23,022 nt of DNA from an uncultured Eubacteriales bacterium (GTDB lineage: Bacteria > Bacillota > Clostridia > Oscillospirales > Acutalibacteraceae), in contig CAJTXF010000014.1 of the NCBI GenBank assembly GCA_910580045.1, forward strand, positions 21,603 to 44,624, given 5' to 3'. The notes under the pieces were generated by a model. It saw only the letters and a list, made by a program, of their open reading frames with translations, made no database searches and was not told where the DNA came from. Positions 7,160 to 13,649 of the stretch are shown here, one piece after another; within the stretch, counting starts at the first letter, position 1, and each line of letters opens with the position of its first letter. A program made the position numbers and the translations under genes.

Positions 7160-8458
7160 ATGGATTCTATTTGGACAAAAACAGCAGAGCTGCCCAAGTT
7201 CCCTCCCTTGGACAGAAGCCTGCATACAGATGTACTGATTATCGGCGGCGGGATGGCTGGCGTGCTGTGCGCCCATCAGCTGGAGCGGGCCGGGGTGGAT
7301 TACGCTTTGGTGGAGGCGGAGCGCATTGGCAGCGGCATCACGAAAAACACCACTGCGAAAATAACCGCACAGCATGGTCTGATTTATGATAAGCTCATTC
7401 AGAAGTTTGGCCTTGAGACTGCCAAGCTCTATCTCCAGGCAAACCTGGAGGCGCTGGAGCAGTTCCGGACACTCTGCCGCGAGATTGACTGTGACTTTGA
7501 GGAGCAGGACTCTTTCGTCTACTCTCGGAACCACCGGCACAGGATAGAAGGGGAAGCCGCCGCGCTGAACCGCCTGGGATTCCCCGCCTCCTTTGAAACC
7601 CAGTTGCCCCTCCCCTTTCCCATAGCCGGAGCAGTGCGTTTTCCCCGGCAGGCACAGTTCCACCCTCTGAAGTTCCTGGGGGCAGCTGCCCAGGGGCTGC
7701 GGATTTTTGAGCACACCAAAGCCTTGGAGTTCCTGCCCGGAAAAGTGCTTACAACCGGGGGAACTGTCTTCCCAAAGAAAATTATCGTTGCCACCCACTT
7801 TCCCATCCTCAATAACCATGGCGGCTATTTTATCAAGCTGTACCAGCAGCGCGCATATGTGCTGGCCTTGGAGGGTGCGCCGGATGTAAAAGGAATGTAC
7901 TTGGACGAGCAGGCAGGGGGCTTATCCCTGCGGAATCACCAGGGACTTTTGCTGTTAGGCGGCAACAGTCACCGCACCGGCAAGCCGGGCAGCTGGGAGG
8001 CTTTGGAGGCCTTTGCCCAGCAGAATTTTCCCCAGGCGCGGATTGCCGCCAAGTGGGCCACCCAGGACTGCATGAGCTTGGACAGTATGCCGTATATCGG
8101 ACAGTATGCCAAAAGCACGCCTAACCTCTACGTTGCCACAGGGTTCAGCAAATGGGGGATGACCTCCTCCATGGCAGCCGCCGCTTTGCTGACCGGCTTG
8201 GTGTCCGGTAAGGAAAGCCGGTATTCCTATGTATTCCAGCCATCCCGAGGGATGCTCTGCCCACAGCTTGCCGTCAACGGATGGGAAGCTGTGGTTGGCC
8301 TGCTTACCCCCACTATCCCCCGCTGTCCGCATATGGGCTGCGCGCTGAAATACAATGCCGCTGAACACAGCTGGGACTGCCCCTGTCACGGCTCCCGGTT
8401 CGGGGAGGATGGGGCACTGATTGATAACCCTGCAACAGACGGCAAAAAGTGCATATAG
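7160..8458 (+). CDS. FAD-dependent oxidoreductase with C-terminal Rieske [2Fe-2S] domain
   Basis: A 432-aa protein. The N-terminal dinucleotide fold has VLIIGGGMAGVLCAHQLE (residues 25-42) and the ribose-binding acid in LVEAERIGSG near 52, as in DadA-type amine/amino-acid oxidoreductases. The C-terminal end carries a Rieske cluster site, C389-P-H391 and C407-x2-H410, with C394 and C409 placed for the Rieske disulfide. The enzyme would oxidise a small molecule and pass electrons through FAD to the [2Fe-2S] centre; the substrate is unknown. GAGGTGAT (7149-7156) precedes ATG 7160. It is transcribed alone, divergently from the surface-protein gene, with a terminator at 8494-8526. No convincing promoter was found just upstream. 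Confidence 0.9.
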   Translation: MDSIWTKTAELPKFPPLDRSLHTDVLIIGGGMAGVLCAHQLERAGVDYALVEAERIGSGITKNTTAKITAQHGLIYDKLIQKFGLETAKLYLQANLEALEQFRTLCREIDCDFEEQDSFVYSRNHRHRIEGEAAALNRLGFPASFETQLPLPFPIAGAVRFPRQAQFHPLKFLGAAAQGLRIFEHTKALEFLPGKVLTTGGTVFPKKIIVATHFPILNNHGGYFIKLYQQRAYVLALEGAPDVKGMYLDEQAGGLSLRNHQGLLLLGGNSHRTGKPGSWEALEAFAQQNFPQARIAAKWATQDCMSLDSMPYIGQYAKSTPNLYVATGFSKWGMTSSMAAAALLTGLVSGKESRYSYVFQPSRGMLCPQLAVNGWEAVVGLLTPTIPRCPHMGCALKYNAAEHSWDCPCHGSRFGEDGALIDNPATDGKKCI

Positions 8459-8493
8459 AAAAAGCAAATCAAATGTAATATAATATCAGCCTG

Positions 8494-8526
8494 CCAGCAA
8501 AAGAAATCCTGCTGGTTTTCTATTTT
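8494..8526 (+). terminator. Terminator of the FAD-Rieske gene
   Basis: CCAGCA (8494-8499) pairs with TGCTGG (8510-8515), followed by TTTTCTATTTT. It lies 36 bp after the stop codon at 8458 and marks the right-hand limit of intact host sequence before the rlmD remnant. Confidence 0.8.
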
Positions 8527-8584
8527 GGCCAGCCGCTTCCCCGCGCCAGCCCCACTATCCATGCGGGGCATGCAAGCGCCTTTC

Positions 8585-8759
8585 CTAATTGCAGAGAGAA
8601 GGTACCGGCAGGCCCGCAGTTTCTTCTATATACGTCTGGATTTCCCCACAGGCAGCCTTGCTCCCAGCAGCAATCAAATCCAGCTCATCCATCCCCAGCT
8701 CTGCTTCAATATGTCTATTCGGCCTTGAGTTTGGACAATAAACACACCGTCTCCACATG
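8585..8759 (-). pseudogene. rlmD: 3' remnant of a 23S rRNA (uracil-5-)-methyltransferase gene (RlmD/RumA type)
   Basis: Reading the minus strand from 8759 gives HVETVCLLSKLKAE and a stop; one frame over it continues RHIEAELGMDELDLIAAGSK...YIEETAGLPVPSLCN. This matches the conserved catalytic-domain end (HVETVVLLS) and the tail (MDELDLTSAESKATY-like) of clostridial RlmD/RumA proteins as I recall them. A single extra base near 8715-8719 explains the frame change, and a premature stop at 8585-8587 removes the last tens of residues. The 5' part is absent here and should lie beyond the other end of the integrated element. The gene is therefore split by the element and also decayed. Identification is by motif memory, not alignment. 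Confidence 0.7.
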
Positions 8760-9273
8760 TGTCGTCGCTATGATGGGAACACGTTGTTTCAACCTTGTCG
8801 GTAGGATGGGAACACAAACCGGCAGCCTGCTTTGCGGATTTGCTGTTCTTGCGGGGCGGCTTAAAGTTTGCTCCGTCCATGTGACTTTGGAAACCTGTCT
8901 TGTAAATGAATATCAGCTTGGCCGGGTCTTTGCGGCCTTCTTCATCATACCCCCCAACGATCACTTTTTCAACTATGCTTTCAAAAATATAGCGGTCAAA
9001 TTCTTCCAGAACATTGTTTTGTTCCAGCGTTTTTCTGAACTCCGCAATGCGTTTTTTCATGGTGTTCTCGGTTTCCGCCGCTTCCTGCAAATCGCGGCGC
9101 TGGGCTTGAAGCTGTTCGATTTGGCCTGTCAGATCAAGATATTTGCTTTCATAAGTTTCCTTGTCCAGCACTTCTTCCAAACGCATATCGACCAGCTTCG
9201 CCCGCTTTGCTTCCAGCGCCCGGATATCCTTTTCAATTTTTACCAACTGCTTGCCAGCATTGTTTTCAGACAA
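8674..9273 (-). pseudogene. C-terminal fragment of an ICE large serine recombinase
   Basis: About 199 codons remain, opening SENNAGKQLVKIEKDIRALE, followed by a long Glu/Lys-rich coiled coil (KRAKLVDMRLEEVLDKETYE style) and the IVEKVIVGGYDEEG...FIYKTGF segment that ends recombinases of clostridial conjugative transposons. The whole catalytic N-terminus (Ser nucleophile, Arg motifs, zinc ribbon) is missing. The piece begins directly after the truncated HTH gene at 9278, so one deletion joined the two; the apparent TTG start is probably not used. Its 3' end runs through the rlmD HVETV codons in another frame and stops inside the rlmD remnant, because the recombinase abuts the att site. The element can no longer excise with this gene. 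Confidence 0.8.
8745..8759 (-). other. Probable att junction of the integrated element in rlmD
   Basis: The 15 bases encoding HVETV of rlmD lie exactly where the recombinase remnant's frame ends and rlmD-like sequence begins. rumA/rlmD is a known insertion hotspot for serine-recombinase ICEs in Firmicutes, and integrase genes usually sit next to one att site. The exact crossover dinucleotide cannot be set without the empty site. Confidence 0.55.
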
Positions 9274-9277
9274 GGTT

Positions 9278-9403
9278 TCAGAGCTTGTTTATGTAGCCCT
9301 CGTAATACCGCAAGACACGTTCCACGGCCTCGGTGTCCCCAGCGCGGGCAGCTTCGATCACTGGCAAAAGGAGAAGCGCCCGGCCCTTATTGGGATTTAC
9401 CAT
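9278..9403 (-). pseudogene. Truncated HTH_16-type conjugative-transposon protein
   Basis: Translation from ATG 9403 gives 41 residues beginning MVNPNKGRALLLLPVIEAAR and ending VLRYYEGYINKL before a stop. This is the N-terminal half of the helix-turn-helix domain (PF12645, HTH_16) found next to the sigma-like gene in conjugative transposons; homologues continue well past this point. It starts 5 bp after the stop of the sigma-like gene, with AGGAGG at the end of that gene as ribosome site. The end of the frame is the deletion junction with the recombinase fragment, so the missing DNA held the rest of this gene, any xis and the recombinase 5' end. Confidence 0.72.
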
Positions 9404-9408
9404 TCGCG

Positions 9409-9839
9409 CTAACCTCCTTTCGGCATCAACGCCGCCAATTTGCTCCGCAGTTCATCCAGTGCTTTCCGCCTGCGCCGCTGGACGGCGTAACGGGACAGCT
9501 CCATGACAGTGCCGATTTTGCTATCTGACATTCCCAGGACACAATGCAGAATTAAAATACTCTGCTCCTGTTCCGTCAGCCGGCAAAGGCATCGGCCACA
9601 AGCTCGTTGTTGATATGCAGGTCATACCCATGCGACGAAAAAATGTAACTGTCGCTGGGGTAGTGATCTACCGTAGAGAGCTTGTCCATATCTGCCTGCG
9701 ACAAGGCGCTGATCGACACCTGCCGGTCACGCTGGCGCTTTAAGCCACGCCGGTAGTTATGGGCCTCGTTCCGCAGTACCGACTTGCAAAAGGCGTCAAA
9801 CCTGCACCGTTCGCCATAGTCGCGGGGGTTCGTTTCCAT
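9409..9839 (-). pseudogene. Frameshifted sigma-70-like conjugative-transposon regulator
   Basis: The ATG at 9839 is preceded by GGAAAGGGGTG. The first 86 codons read METNPRDYGERCRFDAFCKS...NELVADAFA, after which the frame meets a stop at once. One frame over, the text resumes LTEQEQSILILHCVLGMSDS...SKLAALMPKGG and stops at 9409. Together they form a normal-length (about 143-aa) sigma-70 region-4-like protein of the type encoded before HTH_16 genes in Tn916/Tn1549-like elements. A one-base loss near 9579-9583 accounts for the break. Such proteins are thought to control excision and transfer genes. A sequencing error cannot be excluded, but the neighbouring decay supports a real mutation. Confidence 0.75.
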
Positions 9840-9980
9840 CTTCTCACCCCTTTCCGGTGGGGATGGTGGTGGTACTCTCCCTTTCCGCTAACAGAGCGTT
9901 CAGCAACACAGGTTTTGCGTGCAAAACCGCTTTCCGCAGAGAAAAAATCAAAGAAAATTTTCCGGGCCGCAGGAAACGAC

Positions 9981-10019
9981 AAAAACCGCCCGGCAGGTCA
10001 CAGACCCACCGGGCGGTTT
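9981..10019 (-). terminator. Minus-strand terminator after the 37-aa ORF
   Basis: An 11-bp stem (9983-9993 with 10009-10019, 15-nt loop) ends on the minus strand in TTTTTG. It lies 16 bp after the stop of the 37-aa ORF and before the sigma-like gene. Confidence 0.75.
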
Positions 10020-10034
10020 GCGTTGTATAGTTTA

Positions 10035-10148
10035 CTATATCTGCATCGTATAGTATAACTTCATGGCTGCAGTTCCCCCAGGTGGGGGACGGGCTTTTTT
10101 TGATAAATCAAGGGTTGTCAGATTGTGTCGAATGACTGTGCATTTCAT
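10035..10148 (-). CDS. Small 37-aa ORF with a hairpin-loop ribosome site
   Basis: ATG 10148 opens a 37-codon frame starting MKCTVIRHNLTTLDLSKKAR and ending MKLYYTMQI. AGGAGG (10162-10157) lies 8 nt upstream, an ideal spacing. I know no named family for it. It is basic, has a PPPGG centre encoded by a TCCCCC/GGGGGA palindrome (10074-10089), and has no signal peptide or membrane helix. It has its own terminator (9981-10019) and sits between the transporter operon and the sigma-like gene, as small leader-like ORFs of conjugative elements do. The ribosome site is the main argument that it is translated. Confidence 0.5.
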   Translation of the reverse strand: MKCTVIRHNLTTLDLSKKARPPPGGTAAMKLYYTMQI

Positions 10149-10149
10149 A

Positions 10150-10171
10150 GCGGCTGCCTCCTGTCAGCCGC
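10150..10171 (-). promoter_or_regulatory. Hairpin presenting the ribosome site of the 37-aa ORF
   Basis: GCGGCTG and CAGCCGC form a perfect 7-bp stem whose 8-nt loop contains the whole AGGAGG. The stem ends one nucleotide before the ATG at 10148. In RNA this would place the Shine-Dalgarno in a loop and could tune initiation. Confidence 0.55.
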
Positions 10172-10210
10172 CGTATCTGTCCGCGTTACCGCGTCATTCT
10201 TTTGGGGGAT

Positions 10211-10246
10211 AAAAGAACGGCGGCTTTGATTTGTAAGCCGTCGTTC
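10211..10246 (-). terminator. Terminator of the transporter operon
   Basis: On the minus strand a 12-bp stem (10246-10235 with 10226-10215, one G-T pair, 8-nt loop) is followed by TTTTATC. It lies about 105 bp beyond the stop of the 99-aa membrane protein gene at 10351. Confidence 0.7.
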
Positions 10247-10266
10247 GCAAATGGGCGTGATTATAG

Positions 10267-10314
10267 ACTGCTGCACGACAGCTTTTTTTCTTTTGCCGTC
10301 GTGCGGCAGTTTTT
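10267..10314. repeat. Long imperfect hairpin downstream of the transporter operon
   Basis: ACTGCTGCACGACAGC (10267-10282) pairs with GCCGTCGTGCGGCAGT (10295-10310) with one mismatch and one wobble. The loop is T-rich and TTTT follows on the plus strand. It adds to the terminator at 10211-10246 and may work on the plus strand, though no plus-strand gene precedes it. Confidence 0.5.
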
Positions 10315-10350
10315 CAAATATTGGCTACAAGTCAGTTTCCCAATCTGGTA

Positions 10351-10650
10351 TTATTGCAAAAAATTGAGAACCAGGGCAAGGGCGACAATCCCCAGCATCA
10401 TCAGCACCAGCGCAACGCTGATTACCGTGGACATAATATTGACGGCGCTCCGGCTCTCCTCGCTCTTTACGCAAATCACGGAGAACAGGAGGCCCGCCAG
10501 CGCAAGGACGATGTTGCAGATCGCCCAAACCATGCGTACACCATCCGGCAGGGTGATTTTCAGAAACACGGGGACAAGGGTTGCCAGCGGCAGCAGACTG
10601 ACGATCAGCGCCGCCAGACTGAGCTTTTGAAGTTTTTTTGTGACTTCCAT
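10351..10650 (-). CDS. Small three-helix membrane protein of the transporter operon
   Basis: A 99-aa protein with three hydrophobic segments (about residues 12-30, 41-60 and 72-97) and a short charged loop (VKSEESRS) between the second and third. No named family is recognised. It starts at ATG 10650 with GAGGT upstream, 4 bp after the stop of the second permease, so it is the last gene of the ATPase/permease/permease operon. Its position suggests an accessory or immunity subunit working beside the ABC transporter in the membrane, comparable to the small extra proteins of some lantibiotic resistance operons. That role is inferred from context only. Confidence 0.75.
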   Translation of the reverse strand: MEVTKKLQKLSLAALIVSLLPLATLVPVFLKITLPDGVRMVWAICNIVLALAGLLFSVICVKSEESRSAVNIMSTVISVALVLMMLGIVALALVLNFLQ

Positions 10651-10654
10651 ACGA

Positions 10655-11419
10655 TTACCTCATTTCCTTTTTTCCAAATTGTGTGATTGACAGGGCAAGC
10701 AGAACAGCGAATACAGCGATTGCACAGGGCAGAAATGGCATCAACGCAAATGCGGCGTCAGAGGTTTCCGCTGTAAAATCGTGCAGAGAGCAGGACACCA
10801 GATAGCCGCTGTAACAGTAGGGATAAGCAATCCAGAGTGGCGTGTTGGCGACCAGAATACCGGGGATAACCAGCAGCAGGTTCAGCCCCACGGAAAGCAG
10901 AGGTTTTTCAAATAACACCGTGATTGCCCACATTGCCGCCAAACATGGGAGCATCGTCAGAAACAGCCCCACGCACCATTTCAGAAGATAGAGAACGGGC
11001 AATGTTTCTGTAATTCCCATTGTTGAAGTAGCCAGCATACCGGCAACTACGAACACCGCCAGAAAGACAACCATTTCCATGAATAGATAGAACATCAGGA
11101 CACAAAACTTTGCCAGGGAAAGGGCTTTCCGGCTCACCGGCAGGGCCAGCATTTTCAAAATGCCATTGTTCTGCGTTTCCCTCCCCGCAATCATCACGCA
11201 TACCACGATCATGCTGAACGGCAGCAGATAGTAGGCGTAGACCAGGGCGCTTTGAATGAACATAGCGGGCCATGCGTTGGTGTACTCCGGCGTGAAGTAC
11301 CGGCTTAACGCCGCCACCCCGGAGGCCACTACCAGCAGCGGGGCAATAAAAATCAGCGGAACGATCTTTGAGCGTTTCACTTTCATAAACTCAATGCCGA
11401 GCAAATCCAAAAAGTTCAT
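10655..11419 (-). CDS. ABC-2 type permease, lantibiotic-protection (LanG/MutG-like)
   Basis: A 254-aa integral membrane protein with about six hydrophobic segments. The N-terminal LLGIEFMKVKRSK and the cytosolic GRETQNNGILKMLALPVSR are typical of the permeases that pair with LanF/BcrA-type ATPases. Its partners are the permease at 11432 and the ATPase at 12154, which together would form an exporter that removes cationic peptide antibiotics from the membrane. GGAGGAG lies just before the ATG, and the gap from the previous gene is 12 bp. No truncation is seen. Confidence 0.82.
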   Translation of the reverse strand: MNFLDLLGIEFMKVKRSKIVPLIFIAPLLVVASGVAALSRYFTPEYTNAWPAMFIQSALVYAYYLLPFSMIVVCVMIAGRETQNNGILKMLALPVSRKALSLAKFCVLMFYLFMEMVVFLAVFVVAGMLATSTMGITETLPVLYLLKWCVGLFLTMLPCLAAMWAITVLFEKPLLSVGLNLLLVIPGILVANTPLWIAYPYCYSGYLVSCSLHDFTAETSDAAFALMPFLPCAIAVFAVLLALSITQFGKKEMR

Positions 11420-11431
11420 GCGGCTCCTCCT

Positions 11432-12157
11432 TTACTCATAGCGCAGATTTTTTGCCATCCACAGCCCAAGGCCAAGGAAAAGGAGCGTTTCGACCAGAGC
11501 AAACAGCACCACCAGCATATCGGGCTGTGCGCTCATAGCCACCGCAGGCTTAAACATCACAATGAACGGATGCACCATCAAGACCGCCGCGGCCGATGAT
11601 GCCAGGGCCATCCCGCTTAAAAAACCGGCAACTCCCACACCAAGGGGAACCCACATATTTTCAAAGCGGGAGGAAATCAGCACCATAAAGGACAGCACCG
11701 GCATGGATGTGATGAATGAATAGGCCGTAAAGCAGAGCAGCGTTCCCATTTCAAATGTCCCCTGGGGCAGATCGCTCATTCCGATTTTCATTAGCGCCAG
11801 ATTTTCCAGAGCCACCGCCACAAAGAGCATGACGGTCAAGATCAGGAATTTGCAGAGATACATCCCCGGTACGCTCATGGGAAGCATATACATCTTTTTG
11901 ATTGCGCTGCCCTTAAACTCCATGTTGTAGACCATGCAGGAGGCGACAACGATACCAAACAGGTTCAGTATCATAATCATGCCGTAAAGCTGGGTCAGCA
12001 GTACGTCCATCGGGGCCAGCGGAAGATTGAGCAGCGTATCTTTTCGGACAAGGAAGTTGACAAAGGCATAGGCCGCGCCTAAAATACCTACAGCCAGCAG
12101 CACCGGGATCACCCCTGTCCGCTTCTCTTTCCGCAGTTCGATCACAAGCGCCCTCAT
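11432..12157 (-). CDS. ABC-2 type permease, lantibiotic-protection (LanE/MutE-like)
   Basis: A 241-aa membrane protein with about six transmembrane segments and the N-terminal RALVIELRKEKRTGVIPVLL seen in LanE-type subunits. A cytosolic MEFKGSAIKKMYMLPMSVPG segment corresponds to the coupling region of its partner permease. Its ATG overlaps the TGA of the ATPase gene (ATGA), showing tight translational coupling. It forms the second half of the membrane channel with the product of 10655-11419. Confidence 0.82.
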   Translation of the reverse strand: MRALVIELRKEKRTGVIPVLLAVGILGAAYAFVNFLVRKDTLLNLPLAPMDVLLTQLYGMIMILNLFGIVVASCMVYNMEFKGSAIKKMYMLPMSVPGMYLCKFLILTVMLFVAVALENLALMKIGMSDLPQGTFEMGTLLCFTAYSFITSMPVLSFMVLISSRFENMWVPLGVGVAGFLSGMALASSAAAVLMVHPFIVMFKPAVAMSAQPDMLVVLFALVETLLFLGLGLWMAKNLRYE

Positions 12158-12918
12158 AGCTTTGCCCTCTGCTTTCTGGCGGCGTTGTCCTGCTCTACGA
12201 TGGAGAGGAACACATCTTCCAGGTTATCGGCGGACATTCCCGCCTGCCTTGCGCTGTGCCGCAGATCATCCAAGCTGCCCTCAAACAGCAGCCGCCCATG
12301 ATTGAGGATACCGATGTCGTCCGCCATCAGCTCAATTTCCGACAGCATATGAGAGGAAATGAGGATGGTGCAGTCGTACAGATCAGGCAGGGATTTTACC
12401 AGATTGCGAATTTCATGGATGCCAGAGGGGTCAAGGCCGTTGGTCGGTTCATCCAGAATGAGGATAGGCGGACGGCCCAACAGCGCCCCGGCAAGGCCAA
12501 GCCGCTGTTTCATGCCAAGGGAATACTTCTTTGCGAGGCGATCTCCAAACTCGGACAGTCCCACCAGCTCCAAGGCGTCCTCCACGGTGTTTTGACCCAG
12601 GCCCAAAATCCGGCGTATCACATCCAGGTTTTCCCAGCCCGTCAGGTTGGCGTAGAACGAGGGGGCCTCAATAAATGAGCCGATCTCCCGCAGGATTTTC
12701 AGCCGGTCATTTGGAAAGTGTTTTCCATCAATGGTGAAGCTGCCCTTTGTGGGGGCAGTCAGCCCCAAGAGCATTTTCATGGTGGTGGATTTGCCCGCTC
12801 CGTTGGGGCCAAGAAAGCCGTAAATGCTGCCCCTGCGGACGTGAATAGAAACATTGTTGACGGAGGTAAAATTTTTGTATTTTTTCGTCAACTGCTCTGT
12901 GGCGATGATATAGTCCAT
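12154..12918 (-). CDS. ABC transporter ATPase, lantibiotic-protection (LanF/BcrA-like)
   Basis: A 254-aa ATPase with Walker A GPNGAGKS (residues 37-44), a signature segment SLGMKQRLGLAGALLG, Walker B ILILDEPTNGLD and H-loop ISSHMLSEIE; all catalytic motifs are intact. Length and signature variant fit the BcrA/LanF group that powers export of bacitracin- or lantibiotic-like peptides. ATG 12918 is chosen over GTG 12924 because AGGAG lies 8 nt from the ATG. It is first in the minus-strand operon 12918-10351. The regulator and kinase genes at 13650-15722 run divergently; in related loci such a pair senses the peptide and switches on the transporter. The direct repeats at 12980-12999 are a likely operator. 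Confidence 0.88.
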   Translation of the reverse strand: MDYIIATEQLTKKYKNFTSVNNVSIHVRRGSIYGFLGPNGAGKSTTMKMLLGLTAPTKGSFTIDGKHFPNDRLKILREIGSFIEAPSFYANLTGWENLDVIRRILGLGQNTVEDALELVGLSEFGDRLAKKYSLGMKQRLGLAGALLGRPPILILDEPTNGLDPSGIHEIRNLVKSLPDLYDCTILISSHMLSEIELMADDIGILNHGRLLFEGSLDDLRHSARQAGMSADNLEDVFLSIVEQDNAARKQRAKL

Positions 12919-12979
12919 AGACACATCTCCTTTCTGCCTCTAGGGTACAGCATCAACCTGACTTCTACATTCTCGTGTC

Positions 12980-12999
12980 CTTACTTTTAGCTTACTTTT
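12980..12999. promoter_or_regulatory. Direct repeat with 11-bp period, candidate regulator binding site
   Basis: CTTACTTTT occurs at 12980-12988 and again at 12991-12999, spaced by one helical turn (minus strand AAAAGTAAG). It lies about 60 bp upstream of the ATPase gene and just before the promoter at 13011-13039. OmpR-family regulators such as the one at 13650 bind tandem half-sites with this period. Confidence 0.5.
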
Positions 13000-13010
13000 C
13001 TGTGAAGGCG

Positions 13011-13039
13011 TTTACAGAGTAAATTTGCCGTGTTATAAT
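13011..13039 (+). promoter_or_regulatory. Sigma-A promoter of the isochorismatase-like gene
   Basis: TTTACA (13011-13016), a 17-bp spacer and TATAAT (13034-13039) with a TGn extension form a strong promoter 44 bp before ATG 13083. It may also serve the regulator/kinase genes, because no terminator is seen between 13610 and 13650. Confidence 0.8.
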
Positions 13040-13082
13040 TAGGTTGGTAAATCATCGTTTAACAGTTAAGAGGAGACTTTTT

Positions 13083-13610
13083 ATGAGATTATTAGTAGTT
13101 GACATACAAAAAGGAATAACAGACGAGAGACTTTATAACTTCAATTGTTTTATTGAGAATACTATTCGGATCATTCATACAGCTAGAAAATACAAAATTG
13201 AAGTTATTTATTTTCAACATGATGATGGACCAGGGACGGGTTTTTCCACTGGAGACGAAGGGTTTGAGATTGCAACACAGGTTTTACCAATTAATGGAGA
13301 AAAAGTGTTTATAAAAGATATTAATAGCTGTTTTGGAAATAAGAAATTTGTGAATTATTTAAAAGAAGTCAATGAAGATACACTAATGATTGTTGGCTTG
13401 CAGACCAATTTTTGCATAGATGCAACTGTAAAGTCTGCATTTGAACGGGGCTATAAAGTCATTATTCCTAAAGATACAAATACAACATTTGATAACGAAT
13501 ACATGGATGGGGAAACTACTTACAAATATTACAATGACATGATGTGGCCTGAGAGATTTGCAAAATGTATTTCTTTAAATGAAGCCATAAATTTATTAAG
13601 TAATTTCTAA
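13083..13610 (+). CDS. Isochorismatase-family cysteine hydrolase
   Basis: A 175-aa protein with the family triad D7 (LLVVDIQKG), K78 (FIKDINSCF) and C111 (GLQTNFCIDATV), the last preceded by the usual VGLQT segment. Members hydrolyse small amides or related compounds (nicotinamidase, isochorismatase and others); the substrate cannot be told. ATG 13083 has AGGAGA at 13071-13076; the upstream in-frame ATG at 13044 has no ribosome site. The base composition is strikingly AT-rich compared with the transporter genes on one side and the regulator on the other, which suggests separate acquisition as an insert into the resistance module. The regulator gene follows 39 bp downstream on the same strand. 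Confidence 0.85.
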   Translation: MRLLVVDIQKGITDERLYNFNCFIENTIRIIHTARKYKIEVIYFQHDDGPGTGFSTGDEGFEIATQVLPINGEKVFIKDINSCFGNKKFVNYLKEVNEDTLMIVGLQTNFCIDATVKSAFERGYKVIIPKDTNTTFDNEYMDGETTYKYYNDMMWPERFAKCISLNEAINLLSNF

Positions 13611-13649
13611 AGAGTCGGACAAATTGTATTTTATCGGGGAGACATCACG

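Noticed and set aside
7079..7819. 246-codon minus-strand open frame
   Set aside because: Fully antisense to the FAD-Rieske gene, whose motifs are clear. No recognisable protein is encoded.
8725..9528. 267-codon plus-strand open frame
   Set aside because: It runs antisense to the recombinase, HTH and sigma-like remnants, whose families are recognisable on the minus strand.
9740..9982. 80-codon minus-strand frame overlapping the sigma-like gene start
   Set aside because: Its second half is an out-of-frame reading of the sigma-like gene, and it starts without a ribosome site just after a terminator.
10074..10101. Plus-strand terminator (TCCCCC/GGGGGA followed by seven T)
   Set aside because: No plus-strand gene precedes it. 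The palindrome is explained as the PPPGG codons of the minus-strand 37-aa ORF and the T-run as its lysine codons.
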